A DNA stretch of 64,000 bases from Bacteroidaceae bacterium (lineage in GTDB: Bacteria; Bacteroidota; Bacteroidia; Bacteroidales; Barnesiellaceae_A): positions 17,257 through 81,256 of the forward strand of contig JAFUOV010000024.1 in the NCBI GenBank assembly GCA_017481745.1, given 5' to 3'. The notes under the pieces are model-generated. The model was not told the origin of the DNA and made no database searches. It worked only from the letters and a program-made list of their open reading frames with translations. Below, in pieces: positions 24,017 to 35,452 of this stretch; the first letter of the stretch is position 1; every line of letters starts with the position of its first letter. Made by a program: the position numbers and the translations under genes.

Positions 24017-27003
24017 AACCTTTTCTACATCAGGTAGCCGAGACATTTTATCGCAACGAAGGCGATAACTTGCAGCACATTGCATTTGTATTTCCCAACC
24101 GACGCAGTGGCAGGTTTTTTCAGAGTTATCTCACCGAATTTACCGGCGAGAAGCCTCAGTTTTCACCTCGCATCGTTACTATCAATACGCTTGTAACCGA
24201 GCTATCTCGTTTGCAGCCGGTCGACAAGATAGAGTTGCTCTTCTCGCTTTACGAAGAGTATATTGCATTGCGACAGACCGACGAGTCGTTCGACCACTTT
24301 GTCTTTTGGGGTGAAATGCTCATTGCCGACTTTGACGATGTAGACAAGTATATGGTCGATGCTCATAAGCTGTTTGCCAATATCAAAGACCTCAAAGACC
24401 TTGAGCAGCTATATCTTGAGCCCGAGCAGATTGCTATCATAAAGAAGTTTTGGGATACATTCTTTGTACCCGATACCGATAGTGCCAAGAAGGTAGAGTT
24501 CAACTCGTTGTGGAGTATCATGTATGCGCTCTATACCCATCTGCGAGAGCGATTGAGCAGCCAAGGTGTGGGCTACGAAGGTATGTTGTTTCGCCAAGTG
24601 GCAGAGGCTGCCATGCGTGGCGAATTGCCCCCGTTACACACGCTGCACGCTACGTCGCATTGTAGCAAGGTGGTCTTTGTCGGATTTAATGCTATTACCG
24701 AGGCAGAGCGCATCATTATGGACTATTTCAAGAAGAATGTCGATAGTGATTTCTATTGGGACTACTATGCGCCTACCTTGCAGCATGATGATGAAAATCG
24801 TGCCAACTATTTCATACAACGCAATATAAAGCAGTTCCCATCTAAGTATGAGTTGATAGGCGGTCATGTCATCACGTCGGCGCCAACATTGACCGTATTG
24901 CCCGTATCGTCGGCAATAGGACAAGTGAAACAAGCCGGTGAGATACTGCAAACCCTCATTGAAGAAGGTGTTGTCAATGCGCACAATGCCATCAATACGG
25001 CGGTCGTTTTGCCCGACGAAGAGTTGCTCATGCCTATGATATACTCGATACCGTCGGCTATTGACGATGTAAATATCACGATGGGTTACTCGCTGCGCAA
25101 TACATCGGTGGCATCGTTGCTTGATGCGGTATTCAAGTTGCAACGTCGTGTGCGTTGGTCGGGAGGCAAGGCTCTCTATTATCATATAGAGGTTGCAGCA
25201 GTGCTCAACCATCGTCTGGTGCGCATGCTGGTCGAGAACGAGAAGGTCGATGCTATCATTGCAGCCATGAACCGCAAGAACATGGCTTACGTCTCTGCCG
25301 ATTTTCTTGCAACCGAGCAACATCCTTTGTTACAACTCATATTTACCCCTATTACCCAAGATACCGATGCCGGCAATTATGTAGAAGACATCGTTCAATA
25401 CCTTGTAGGTGCTACCTACGACGAGCTGGTAGACAAGCAGGATGATGTGCCGGTGAATGTACGCAATCTTGAGCATGAGTATGCCTATCACTATGGTAAC
25501 ATGGTTTCGCGCCTCAATGATGTGATAGAGGAGCATACCGCTGTGTCGATGACAGCCAATACCTACTTCACACTATTGGGCAAATTGTCGCTCTCGATAC
25601 CCTTCGAGGGAGAGCCGCTATCGGGCTTGCAAGTCATGGGTGTATTGGAGACTCGTGCGCTCGACTTCGACAATATCATCATTCTCTCGATGAATGAGGG
25701 CGTATTTCCTGCCAAGAGTATTACCTCGGGATTTATTCCGTACAACTTGCGGCGGGGGTTCAATATGGCAACAACCGAGCATCAAGATAGTATCTATGCC
25801 TACTATTTCTACCGCATGATAGGTCGTGCCAAGCGCGTATATATGTTGTATGATAGTCGCACCGAAGGGCTCACTCGTGGCGAGATGAGCCGATACATCT
25901 ATCAACTCAAGTACCATTATGCACATCTTCTGCCACAATACAAGGTCGACGAGTATGCTGTGGTACATGGTGTATTGGTAGAGAAGCCTATTGCCATATC
26001 CATACCCAAGACGGGTGGCGTAGCTATGCGTTTGCGACAATTCCTCAAAGACGGCGCATCAGAGGCTCGACCTCTATCGGCAAGTAGTATAAAGACTTAT
26101 ATCAACTGCCCCTTGCAGTTCTATCTGCAGCATGTAGAGCGTATGCGCACCGACGACGAGATAAGCGAGTTTGTCGATGGCGGTGTGTTTGGTAGTATCT
26201 ACCATAATGTTATGGCAGATATTTACGACGATATGAAGGGTACCGATGATACCGTCGATGTAACACGAGCCATGCTCGATAGGGTGATTGCCGACGAGGC
26301 TTACATCAAGCGAAAGATTGAGGAGCAGTTTAATATTGTATTCTATCGTCGCGAGAAGAATGAGCCGTTGCGCAAGTTGTCGGGCAAAGACCATATCACA
26401 GCTCACACCGTATATACATATGTATTGCGCACACTTGAGTATGACCGCGAAAAATTTGCACCGTTTACCTACGTCGGCTCCGAAATGCGCCTTGAAAATG
26501 AGTTGTATCTGCCCCTCGGTAGTGGAAAGCAAGTGCGTTTCAAAGCATTGATAGACCGTGTCGACAAGATGATGATGACCGACGAGTGTGGTGGTAAACA
26601 AGAAGTGATACGCATTATCGACTATAAGACCGGTAGCGATGCTGTTGAGGTAGGCGAAATAGCAAAGCTATTCGATAGGGAAGAAAAGCATGGTTTTGGG
26701 GCAATGTTCCAAGTATTCCTATATTGCAAGTTATTCCATATAAAGTACCCCGAAGTGCTTCGCGACAATATCCCTCTGCTACCGCTCATATATAAAGTGC
26801 GCAACGCTTTCTCCGATTTTGTGCCGTTGTTGCATGTAAACAATCTGCCTGTTGAGAGTTACGATGACGTGAAAAAAGAGTTTGAGCCGATGCTCGAGGC
26901 TTGTCTTGAAGAGATATTTGATGAAACCATCCCATTTGAGCAAACACAAGTATTGGAGCATTGCCAATATTGCGACTTCAAGACTATCTGTAAGCGAAAT
27001 TAA
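24013..27003 (+). CDS. AddB-like PD-(D/E)XK nuclease/helicase-related protein
   Basis: 996 residues. The N-terminus FVFPNRRSGRFFQSYLTEF and the middle LETRALDFDNIIILSMNEGVF match the inactivated-helicase scaffold of AddB. The C-terminal nuclease has HNVMADIYDD, RIIDYKTGSD (catalytic Asp and Lys) and Fe-S cluster cysteines: one in INCPLQFYLQ and three in HCQYCDFKTIC at the end. In Bacteroidota this works with an AddA-type helicase in double-strand break repair; no addA lies in this window. Translationally coupled to menA. Confidence 0.88.
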   Translation: MKPFLHQVAETFYRNEGDNLQHIAFVFPNRRSGRFFQSYLTEFTGEKPQFSPRIVTINTLVTELSRLQPVDKIELLFSLYEEYIALRQTDESFDHFVFWGEMLIADFDDVDKYMVDAHKLFANIKDLKDLEQLYLEPEQIAIIKKFWDTFFVPDTDSAKKVEFNSLWSIMYALYTHLRERLSSQGVGYEGMLFRQVAEAAMRGELPPLHTLHATSHCSKVVFVGFNAITEAERIIMDYFKKNVDSDFYWDYYAPTLQHDDENRANYFIQRNIKQFPSKYELIGGHVITSAPTLTVLPVSSAIGQVKQAGEILQTLIEEGVVNAHNAINTAVVLPDEELLMPMIYSIPSAIDDVNITMGYSLRNTSVASLLDAVFKLQRRVRWSGGKALYYHIEVAAVLNHRLVRMLVENEKVDAIIAAMNRKNMAYVSADFLATEQHPLLQLIFTPITQDTDAGNYVEDIVQYLVGATYDELVDKQDDVPVNVRNLEHEYAYHYGNMVSRLNDVIEEHTAVSMTANTYFTLLGKLSLSIPFEGEPLSGLQVMGVLETRALDFDNIIILSMNEGVFPAKSITSGFIPYNLRRGFNMATTEHQDSIYAYYFYRMIGRAKRVYMLYDSRTEGLTRGEMSRYIYQLKYHYAHLLPQYKVDEYAVVHGVLVEKPIAISIPKTGGVAMRLRQFLKDGASEARPLSASSIKTYINCPLQFYLQHVERMRTDDEISEFVDGGVFGSIYHNVMADIYDDMKGTDDTVDVTRAMLDRVIADEAYIKRKIEEQFNIVFYRREKNEPLRKLSGKDHITAHTVYTYVLRTLEYDREKFAPFTYVGSEMRLENELYLPLGSGKQVRFKALIDRVDKMMMTDECGGKQEVIRIIDYKTGSDAVEVGEIAKLFDREEKHGFGAMFQVFLYCKLFHIKYPEVLRDNIPLLPLIYKVRNAFSDFVPLLHVNNLPVESYDDVKKEFEPMLEACLEEIFDETIPFEQTQVLEHCQYCDFKTICKRN

Positions 27004-27034
27004 GGAAACACCTACTTGCTAACAGCCTTGTTTA

Positions 27035-28795
27035 TTATGCCTTTCGCAGGGTGAATAGGATGTCCAATCCTCCACCTTGAGCATTTTTTGCCATAATCTC
27101 ACCATTGTGGAAGAGAACTGCATTCTTGACAATGGCAAGCCCCAGACCCGTACCGCCAAGTTTGCGTGAGCGCCCCTTGTCTACGCGATAAAATCTTTCA
27201 AACAAGCGTTGCAGGTGTGCCTCTTCCACGCCCACACCGTTGTCGGCAAACGAGATGTAGTAGTACTTGTTGTCTACAAGGTAGCAGTCGATGAGTATCT
27301 TTGTGCCTTCGCCGGCGTATGCTATGGCATTGTCGATGAGGTTACGGAAGATAGAGTAGAGCAGCGAGTGGTTGCCCACCAGCGGCATCGACGATGATAT
27401 GCCTTGTGTAGTTATCTGCATAGATTTGTTCTCGAGAGCTGTGGCAGACTCGGCAATAGCATCTCGGATGATATGTGCAAGGTCGAGGTCTTGACGGTCG
27501 AAGATATCGGACGTTTCGTCCAGACGGTTGAGCATTGATATATCGTTGAGCAAGTCTGATAGGCGGCGGGCTTGTGCGTAGCTGCGTTCGATAAACAATC
27601 TTTGTTTGTCGGCATCAATCGTAGGCATTGTGAGTATTGTCTCCAGATAGCCGCGTATGCTGCTTACAGGTGTCTTGAGCTCATGAGCAATGTTCTGTGT
27701 GAGTTGTTTCTTGAGCAAGTCTTCACGCTCACGCTCGGTATTGTCGAAGATTGATATTTCAAAGGAGTTGTCGTGAAACAATATTCCTTTTATCACAAAG
27801 AGCATGCCATTTTTATTTATGCGTATTTGCTTGATGGCTGCGTTGCCCTTGTGGGTAAAGTGGTTATAGGGTTGTGCTACAAAGTTGGTTACTTCGCGCA
27901 AGGTGGGTTCTGAAAATATCAGACTCAGGTCGTTGTCGATGGTCTTGTCGGTAATGTGGTTCATGTATTGAATAAAGAGATTATTCGATACAATCATCTG
28001 CTTGTTGTGCTTGAAAATAGCGATGCCCTCGCGCGAGGTCTGTATGTGAGCCAATAGCTTCTCTTCCTCGAGTGCAAGAGCTTCACGTGCCATGCGCAGT
28101 GCTTCGTAGGTCTTGCGCAAGTTGTGTGTGATACGGTTCAATGTGCCCGATGCTGTGGGCTTGAATTGTAGAGGACGGTTCTGTTCGGCTATTTGAGCCA
28201 ACTCGTCGAGTTCCGATATTGACTTACCCAATCGGTAGCAGAAAAGAAACAATGCGAGGACAAACAATAGGGCTATACCCATGAGAATGTAGCGAAACCA
28301 TGGGTCGACATGCAATATACTCGATATCCGCTCGTCGTAGGGCATCGACGAGCGAATGATATAGTTGCCATCTCTCATGGCGGCATAGAAGTATGTGTTG
28401 TACATTGTCTCGGAGTAGCGTATGGAGTAGGCTTTTGACTTGCCCTCTATGGCAGCCTTGATTTCGGGACGGTTGAGGTGGGGCGACTCAATCTGCGCAT
28501 CGGTGCTGTTGTCCAAGATTACTTTGCCACTCGTTATATCTATGAGTGTGAGGCGGTAGGGATAGTGGCTGAAAACACGCAGTATGCTATCATTGTCGGT
28601 TATAGCGCTGTCGGGTAGTAGTTGTGCTACATATTGGTTGTGTTCTTGCAGCACACTGTTGAGGTTGTCTTGGCGAATATTCTTTTCTTGTATATACTGC
28701 AACGAAACAGTAATGGCAACAAAGACGATGAAAAGTCCTCCAATGGTGAAAAAGAGGCTTTTGTGAAAGGGTATGTCAAATCGTCGAGTAGCCAT
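27035..28795 (-). CDS. Sensor histidine kinase, PhoR-like
   Basis: 586 residues. TM1 ~13-33, an extracytoplasmic domain of ~135 residues, TM2 ~168-190, a HAMP-like linker, a PAS-like region (~250-350), HisKA with phospho-acceptor H371 (NIAHELKTPVSS), and a HATPase domain with NLIDNAIAYA, ADNGVGVEE and GGTGLGLAIVKNAV. It phosphorylates the response regulator encoded 21 bases upstream in the same operon. The signal is unknown; the PhoR resemblance is architectural and no phosphate genes are adjacent. Confidence 0.93.
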   Translation of the reverse strand: MATRRFDIPFHKSLFFTIGGLFIVFVAITVSLQYIQEKNIRQDNLNSVLQEHNQYVAQLLPDSAITDNDSILRVFSHYPYRLTLIDITSGKVILDNSTDAQIESPHLNRPEIKAAIEGKSKAYSIRYSETMYNTYFYAAMRDGNYIIRSSMPYDERISSILHVDPWFRYILMGIALLFVLALFLFCYRLGKSISELDELAQIAEQNRPLQFKPTASGTLNRITHNLRKTYEALRMAREALALEEEKLLAHIQTSREGIAIFKHNKQMIVSNNLFIQYMNHITDKTIDNDLSLIFSEPTLREVTNFVAQPYNHFTHKGNAAIKQIRINKNGMLFVIKGILFHDNSFEISIFDNTEREREDLLKKQLTQNIAHELKTPVSSIRGYLETILTMPTIDADKQRLFIERSYAQARRLSDLLNDISMLNRLDETSDIFDRQDLDLAHIIRDAIAESATALENKSMQITTQGISSSMPLVGNHSLLYSIFRNLIDNAIAYAGEGTKILIDCYLVDNKYYYISFADNGVGVEEAHLQRLFERFYRVDKGRSRKLGGTGLGLAIVKNAVLFHNGEIMAKNAQGGGLDILFTLRKA

Positions 28796-28816
28796 GCGTA
28801 TGTAGTTGATAAAGTG

Positions 28817-29500
28817 TTATTGTTCAAAGCAATAGCCATATCCCAGTCGGGTAACGATGCACTTGCCATAGTCGCCTATTTTCTTGCGCAGGCGGGTGAT
28901 GTTTACGTCGATGGTGCGATCGAGCACATACACCTCGTCGCTCCATACTTGAGCAAGTATCTCTTCGCGCGAGAATACCTGTCCGGGATGCTCCAGCAAG
29001 AGGCGCAGTATCTCAAACTCCTTCTTGGTGAGTGCCGCATCGACATTGTCGATGTAGCACTTCTTGCGAAGTAGGTCTATGCGCAATGTTTCGTAGCGTA
29101 GTTCGCTTTTGGTATTCTCTTCGACCATCGAGGTGCGGCGCAGCAGAGCCTTGACACGAGCCTGCACCTCGCGTATAGAGAACGGCTTGGCTATATAGTC
29201 GTCGCCACCGATGTTAAATCCGGTGAGTTTGTCATTCTCGCTATCGCGGGCGGTAAGGAATATAATGGGTATGTGTTTCAGATGCTCGGTCTTGCGTATT
29301 ATCGAAGCCATCTTGAAGCCACTCATTTCGCCCATCATTACATCGAGCAATATGAGGTCATACACTTGCAAGTCGAGCGCCATAGCCTCCTCGGCAGAGT
29401 GTGCTGTATCGACGATATAACCCTCTGTTTCGAGGTTAAATTTCAAGATTTCGCACAAATCTTCTTCGTCGTCGGTTACCAAAATGCGATGTTCGTTCAT
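28817..29500 (-). CDS. OmpR/PhoB-family response regulator
   Basis: 227 residues. Receiver domain with acidic pocket D10/D11, phospho-acceptor D53 (LILLDVMMG), T83 and K105 (YIAKPFS). Winged-helix DNA-binding domain from ~130 to the end (LTKKEFEILRLLLEHPGQVF; VLDRTIDVNITRLRKKIG). Precedes its kinase. A TACCTTTG -7-like element lies at 29525-29532 (minus); the nearest CAAA that could be -33 is 25 nt away, which is long. Confidence 0.95.
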   Translation of the reverse strand: MNEHRILVTDDEEDLCEILKFNLETEGYIVDTAHSAEEAMALDLQVYDLILLDVMMGEMSGFKMASIIRKTEHLKHIPIIFLTARDSENDKLTGFNIGGDDYIAKPFSIREVQARVKALLRRTSMVEENTKSELRYETLRIDLLRKKCYIDNVDAALTKKEFEILRLLLEHPGQVFSREEILAQVWSDEVYVLDRTIDVNITRLRKKIGDYGKCIVTRLGYGYCFEQ

Positions 29501-29675
29501 AACTTTTTTGTTTTATTTTCGTTGCAAAGGTACAAACGAGATGCTACAATAGTGTGTCAAAATGGGTGAGTTTGCATTTTTATATGCAAGTTTTACCAAT
29601 GCTGCATTTTATATTGCAAATTTAGTCATTAATCAAAATTTTCTATCTATTTTTGGATATAAAATTCAATCTTCG

Positions 29676-30830
29676 ATGAAACACTTTCTATCCTTATTAT
29701 TGGCATCGGTTGCAATATCGTTGTGGGCAACATCTCCCGAAAAAACTTTCGAGTTGCAACGTGATATGCCTGTATATTACGAAATCCTGCGCGAGGAACT
29801 GCAATACCCCGATGCATGGGGAAATAGCGAGATAACCGATTACGACGATTGGCGCGAGTATGCTCGCGGGGTGCTGTTGCAACAGCTGCAATACCAAGCC
29901 GACGACACTCCTTTCGACTATCAAGTTGTCGATACCGAGCAGCGTGATGGCTATACAGCCTATCGTATAGAGTTGAATATCAATCGCTATGTGCGCATAT
30001 CGGCATTGCTGTTGCGACCCGATGGCGATGGCGTTTTTCCGGCTGTTGTTCTCTTGCACGACCATGGTGCAAAATTTGAGATAGGAAAGGAGAAAAATAT
30101 TCGTCCTTTCGCATCAGATACGGCAGCACTTGCCATTGCCGATGCTTGGGCAGAAAAGTGCTACGACAACGTATACACCGGCGACTATTTGGCGCAGAAT
30201 GGTTATGTGGTGTTGGCTATTGATGCTCTCTTCTGGGGTGAGCGCGGCAGAAAAGAGGGTGTACGATACGACTCGCAGCAGGCGTTGGCTGCCAATCTGT
30301 TGCAGATGGGTCGCTCATGGTGTGGTATGATAACTGCCGACGATATGCGCAGTGCCGATTTCCTTGCCACATTGCCCTATGTCGATGCCGAGCGTATAGG
30401 TGCTGTGGGATTTTCTATGGGTGCGCACCGGGCGTGGATGCTCTCGGCTGCTACCGATAGGGTGAAGGCTGCTGCCGCAGTGTGCTGGATGTGTGTTACC
30501 GATGCGCTCATGACACCTGCCAACAACCAAGCCAAGGGTGGCTCGGCATACGCCATGATAGTGCCCGGCTTGCGCAATCACCTCGACTATCCGCATGTAG
30601 CCGCCATTGCCTGTCCCAAGCCAATGCTCTTTATCAATGGTAGTAAAGACAAACTTTTTCCCGTCGATGGGGTAGAGGAGGCATATGCCTATATGCACAA
30701 CGTATGGGATGAGTGTGGTGTCGACGACCACCTTGTAACGACTCTCTACGACACGCCTCACACATTCAATAGTGCCATGCACACACAAGTGTTGAATTTC
30801 CTTAATAAGTGGTTGAAAGTCGAAAAATAG
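29676..30830 (+). CDS. Secreted alpha/beta hydrolase (dienelactone-hydrolase/esterase-like)
   Basis: 384 residues from ATG 29676, which opens the signal peptide MKHFLSLLLASVAISLWATS; the frame runs upstream to 29562 without a sensible signal. Nucleophile elbow GFSMG (in VGFSMGAHRAW), candidate Asp in NGSKDKLFPVDG and His in DTPHTFN complete a Ser-Asp-His triad. An oxyanion-type HDHGAKFEIGKEKN segment precedes. Periplasmic esterase, perhaps on acylated glycans; the substrate is not predictable. Ends 49 bases before umuD. Confidence 0.85.
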   Translation: MKHFLSLLLASVAISLWATSPEKTFELQRDMPVYYEILREELQYPDAWGNSEITDYDDWREYARGVLLQQLQYQADDTPFDYQVVDTEQRDGYTAYRIELNINRYVRISALLLRPDGDGVFPAVVLLHDHGAKFEIGKEKNIRPFASDTAALAIADAWAEKCYDNVYTGDYLAQNGYVVLAIDALFWGERGRKEGVRYDSQQALAANLLQMGRSWCGMITADDMRSADFLATLPYVDAERIGAVGFSMGAHRAWMLSAATDRVKAAAAVCWMCVTDALMTPANNQAKGGSAYAMIVPGLRNHLDYPHVAAIACPKPMLFINGSKDKLFPVDGVEEAYAYMHNVWDECGVDDHLVTTLYDTPHTFNSAMHTQVLNFLNKWLKVEK

Positions 30831-30879
30831 AGCACTATTTGGTTGATGTAGTATTACCTTTGTAAGCAACGAAACGACG

Positions 30880-31308
30880 ATGAAAGATATAAAAGATATA
30901 CAACCCATAGTTCCTGTCGAGCCTCTTGTGGTGAGTGTGCTTGAGGAGGCTGTTCCTGCCGGATTTCCCTCGCCGGCACAAGATTTTGCCAACGAGGGTA
31001 TCGACCTCAATAGAGAGTTGATACGGCATCCGGCATCGACCTTCTGTGCCCGAGTGGCTGGCAACTCGATGTGCGATAGCGGTATTGACGATGGCGACCT
31101 GCTCATTATAGACAAGGCTATCACTCCGCGCGACGGCAGCATTGCGGTATGTTTTGTTGATGGCGAATTTACACTCAAACGCATCTCTATACGCAGCAAC
31201 GGAATATGGCTTGTACCAGCCAACCCTCAATATCCCGAGTTGCACGTTACCGACGGCAGTAACTTCCAGATATGGGGCATCGTGTCGTATGTGGTGAAAA
31301 GTGTGTAA
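30880..31308 (+). CDS. umuD: UmuD-like S24 protease, polymerase V subunit
   Basis: 142 residues, the UmuD size. Self-cleavage site AG at residues 27-28 (VPAGFPSPAQDF), catalytic Ser63 (GNSMCDSGIDDGD) and Lys100 (FTLKRI) align with E. coli UmuD positions 24/25, 60 and 97. After RecA-stimulated cleavage, UmuD' joins UmuC for translesion synthesis. A TACCTTTG element at 30855-30862 may be its promoter -7. I found no recognisable LexA-type operator. umuC follows after 42 bases. Confidence 0.93.
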   Translation: MKDIKDIQPIVPVEPLVVSVLEEAVPAGFPSPAQDFANEGIDLNRELIRHPASTFCARVAGNSMCDSGIDDGDLLIIDKAITPRDGSIAVCFVDGEFTLKRISIRSNGIWLVPANPQYPELHVTDGSNFQIWGIVSYVVKSV

Positions 31309-31350
31309 AAAATTAGACTATTTTCATATTTCCCCTCGCACTCAAGTTTT

Positions 31351-32616
31351 ATGTATGCCCTGATAGATTGCAATAACTTCTTTGTGTCGTGTGAGCGGTT
31401 GTTCAACCCTTCGCTCAACGGTGTGCCTGTTGTTGTGCTCAGTGGTAACGATGGGTGCGTAATAGCGCGTAGCAACGAGGCAAAGGCGTTGGGTATAGCT
31501 ATGGGGCAACCAGCCTTTGAGTTGCGTGAGCTTTTCGAGCGTGAGAGGGTTACAATATTTTCTTCCAATCACATTCTTTACGGCGATATTTCACGCCGAG
31601 TGATGTCGCTGTTGGCTCGTTTCTCGCCCGAGGTAGAGGTGTATAGTATCGACGAGGCTTTCCTCTCGCTCGATGGTATCTCTATGCCTTATGGCGCCGA
31701 GGTGTATGGGCGTATGATTGTCGATGAGGTGATGCGATGCGTAGGAATACCGGTGAGCGTGGGTATTGCTCCTACCAAGACTCTGGCAAAAATTGCTTCT
31801 CATCGAGCCAAGAAGATGCCTCGTTATCAGGGCGTTTGTTGTCTTGCTACGCCCGACCAACGGGCTATTGCTCTTATGGAGACTCCCATTGGCGATGTGT
31901 GGGGTATAGGACGTCGCATTGCACCGAAACTGCTTGTAGAGGGTGTGGCTACTGCTTGGGATTTTACCAAACTCGGTTGTGAGTATGTACGCCGTACATA
32001 CACCATCGGTGGCGAGCGCACGTGGCGCGAGTTGCAAGGTGTGGTGTGTTATGCTGCCGACGAGTCGCCCGAAGGACGGCAATCTATCACAGTGTCGAGA
32101 ACGTTTGGGCGTGCAGTTACTACCTTTGACGAGGTGTATGAGGCTGTTGCCAACTTTACAGCCACAGCCGCCGAGCGCCTGCGACAACAAGGCTCGGCAG
32201 CGGGTTCGGTCATGGTATTTGTCAAAGGAAGCGGATGCCACCCCAATCGCTATGTGGGCGCTCTGCAACGGATGTTGCCTGTGGCATCCGATAGCACAAT
32301 CGAGTTGATGCAATATGTGCGTCAAGTATTGGTTGCATTATATCGTCGAGGCGAAAACTATAAGAAGGCAGGTGTTATATTGGGTCATATCGTGCCTCGC
32401 GACCACGTGCAGTTGAGCCTTTTCGATACCGTCGACCGCGAGAAACATCATCGCCTGATGCAAGTAATAGACAACGTAAACCGTCAAGCCGGATACAAAG
32501 CCCTGCGTATAGGTGCCGAAAAAGGCTCGCAGTCGTGGCATGCACAAAGCAAGCATCTCTCGCCTTGCTATACAACATCATTTCGTGATATTTTGGTCGT
32601 TAAAGCCGATAAGTAA
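31351..32616 (+). CDS. umuC: UmuC-like Y-family DNA polymerase V
   Basis: 421-residue error-prone polymerase. N-terminal palm [18 protein letters not shown] (metal Asp6) and [12 protein letters not shown] with the catalytic Asp-Glu. Helix-hairpin-helix region [15 protein letters not shown]-terminal little-finger and UmuC tail with [14 protein letters not shown] near the end. Partner of the adjacent UmuD. The pair is chromosomal here and next to eno, with no mobile-element signs. Confidence 0.95.
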   Translation: MYALIDCNNFFVSCERLFNPSLNGVPVVVLSGNDGCVIARSNEAKALGIAMGQPAFELRELFERERVTIFSSNHILYGDISRRVMSLLARFSPEVEVYSIDEAFLSLDGISMPYGAEVYGRMIVDEVMRCVGIPVSVGIAPTKTLAKIASHRAKKMPRYQGVCCLATPDQRAIALMETPIGDVWGIGRRIAPKLLVEGVATAWDFTKLGCEYVRRTYTIGGERTWRELQGVVCYAADESPEGRQSITVSRTFGRAVTTFDEVYEAVANFTATAAERLRQQGSAAGSVMVFVKGSGCHPNRYVGALQRMLPVASDSTIELMQYVRQVLVALYRRGENYKKAGVILGHIVPRDHVQLSLFDTVDREKHHRLMQVIDNVNRQAGYKALRIGAEKGSQSWHAQSKHLSPCYTTSFRDILVVKADK

Positions 32617-32622
32617 TTTTAG

Positions 32623-33942
<1,320 letters not shown>

Positions 33943-33954
33943 AGTGTTTGCAAT

Positions 33955-33990
33955 AAGAGGGTGTCTCTACAAAGAGGCATCCTCTTTTAT
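33955..33990. terminator. Terminator between eno and the MATE gene
   Basis: AAGAGGGTGTCTC (33955-33967) pairs, with two G-U, to GAGGCATCCTCTT (33974-33986), followed by TTTTAT on plus. It overlaps the MATE stop codon. Confidence 0.8.
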
Positions 33991-35303
33991 ATTTCGTATA
34001 TCGCTTCCAATCGTCGTGTCATAAAGTATTGGAATACGCCACGCAGCACCATATATGAGGTGAAAGCAAGCCACAAGGCGTTGTTGCCGATAATGGGTTG
34101 CAGGCTGTAGAACAATGCGAAGAAAGCTACCGTCGATAACAGCATGGCATCACGCATCACACGCGTTTGGGTGGCGCCTATCATCACACCGTCGAGTAGG
34201 AAGGGCACAGAGCAGGCTATGGGTATGATGATAACCCAACCGATATATGAGCCTGCCAAGTCTATCAATGCCGATGCATTGGCTTGGTTGGAGTCTACAA
34301 AGATGCCCAACAACTCGCGCCACCAACCCAAGTATGCACCTACAAATACAAGCGCTATACCTATGCTCCAGCCGATGCACAGGCGCACACAACGTCGCAA
34401 CGAGGGGGCATCGTGAGCACCCGTAAACCGTCCTGTCAGTGCTTCGGCAGCAAAAGCAAATCCGTCGCTCATATATGAGAATAGGGTAAACAATTGCAGT
34501 AGCAAGGTGTTGACAGCCAATATCTGTTCGTCCATACGTGCCGATATGGCAGTGAAGAATGTATAAACAATCACGATACAGAACGTGCGTATCATGATGT
34601 CGCCATTCACAGCAAAGAACCTGCCGAAAGCGTGGCGGTCGAAGACCTCGCTACGGCTCACAGCAACAAATGTGTGGCGGAACTTGGCAAACAACAAGAT
34701 TGTAGCCAATGCCACTCCGCACCATTGTGCCACAACCGATGCACGTGCCACACCTACAATGCCCATATCGAGCGTAAAGGCGAAGAAGAAACTGCATATC
34801 ATGTGTATGACATTGACGACAACTGCTACCACCATGGGGATGACAGCATTCTGCATGCCTGTAAACCATCCGTTCAGTGCAAACAGCATGATGCCGGCGG
34901 GTACAGCCCACACGCGGGCATAGAAGTACTCGGCTACCAAGTCATTGCCATTCATAGCCCACAGCGACAACTCACCCAACGGGTATTGCAGCAGGAGTAC
35001 TCCAATGCCCAATACCACTGCAATAAAGACTGCGCGTAGCAACATGCGAGTACATTCGGCACGATTTTCGGCACCGTATGCTTGTGCTGTAAGTCCGCTC
35101 GTACCCATGCGCACAAAGGCACAATTCCAATAGATAAAGTTGAAGATAGACACGCCGATAGCCAGCGCTCCAATAGTTGCAGCCGAGTGATTGCTGTCGT
35201 AATGACCGGCAATGGCTGTGCTCACAATACCCATCAGTGGCACTGTGATGTTCGATATAATGTTGGGGATGGCAAGGCGTATAATCTCTCTATTCATTTT
35301 CAT
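33987..35303 (-). CDS. MATE-family efflux transporter (DinF-like)
   Basis: 438 residues from ATG 35303 (MKMNREIIRLAIPNIISN); ATG 35297 is equally possible and a TACCTTCG -7-like element sits at 35308-35315. Twelve hydrophobic segments in two homologous halves. N-terminal LAIPNIISNITVPLMGIVSTAIAG is the usual MATE opening with the DinF-type Pro. Exports organic cations or drugs using Na+ or H+ gradients. Single gene, convergent with eno. Confidence 0.92.
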   Translation of the reverse strand: MKMNREIIRLAIPNIISNITVPLMGIVSTAIAGHYDSNHSAATIGALAIGVSIFNFIYWNCAFVRMGTSGLTAQAYGAENRAECTRMLLRAVFIAVVLGIGVLLLQYPLGELSLWAMNGNDLVAEYFYARVWAVPAGIMLFALNGWFTGMQNAVIPMVVAVVVNVIHMICSFFFAFTLDMGIVGVARASVVAQWCGVALATILLFAKFRHTFVAVSRSEVFDRHAFGRFFAVNGDIMIRTFCIVIVYTFFTAISARMDEQILAVNTLLLQLFTLFSYMSDGFAFAAEALTGRFTGAHDAPSLRRCVRLCIGWSIGIALVFVGAYLGWWRELLGIFVDSNQANASALIDLAGSYIGWVIIIPIACSVPFLLDGVMIGATQTRVMRDAMLLSTVAFFALFYSLQPIIGNNALWLAFTSYMVLRGVFQYFMTRRLEAIYEI

Positions 35304-35418
35304 GCTGCGAAGGTAATACAATTTATGCTAATTCCCTCACACGCCGCAATTCATATTCAAATAAATGTGCTCGATTAATAAAAAAACTATAAACACCCCA
35401 ATATTTATACAAAATGAG

Positions 35419-35426
35419 TATCTTTG
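35419..35426 (+). promoter_or_regulatory. -7 promoter element of the DUF4199-GT operon
   Basis: TATCTTTG, 26 bases before the ATG at 35453. No good -33 TTTG is visible. Confidence 0.5.
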
Positions 35427-35452
35427 TAAGTTAAATTGTAATAGCAACTGAT

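Noticed and set aside
29562..29675. Upstream start of the alpha/beta hydrolase
   Set aside because: It would precede the signal peptide by 38 residues and begins in AT-rich, non-coding-like text.
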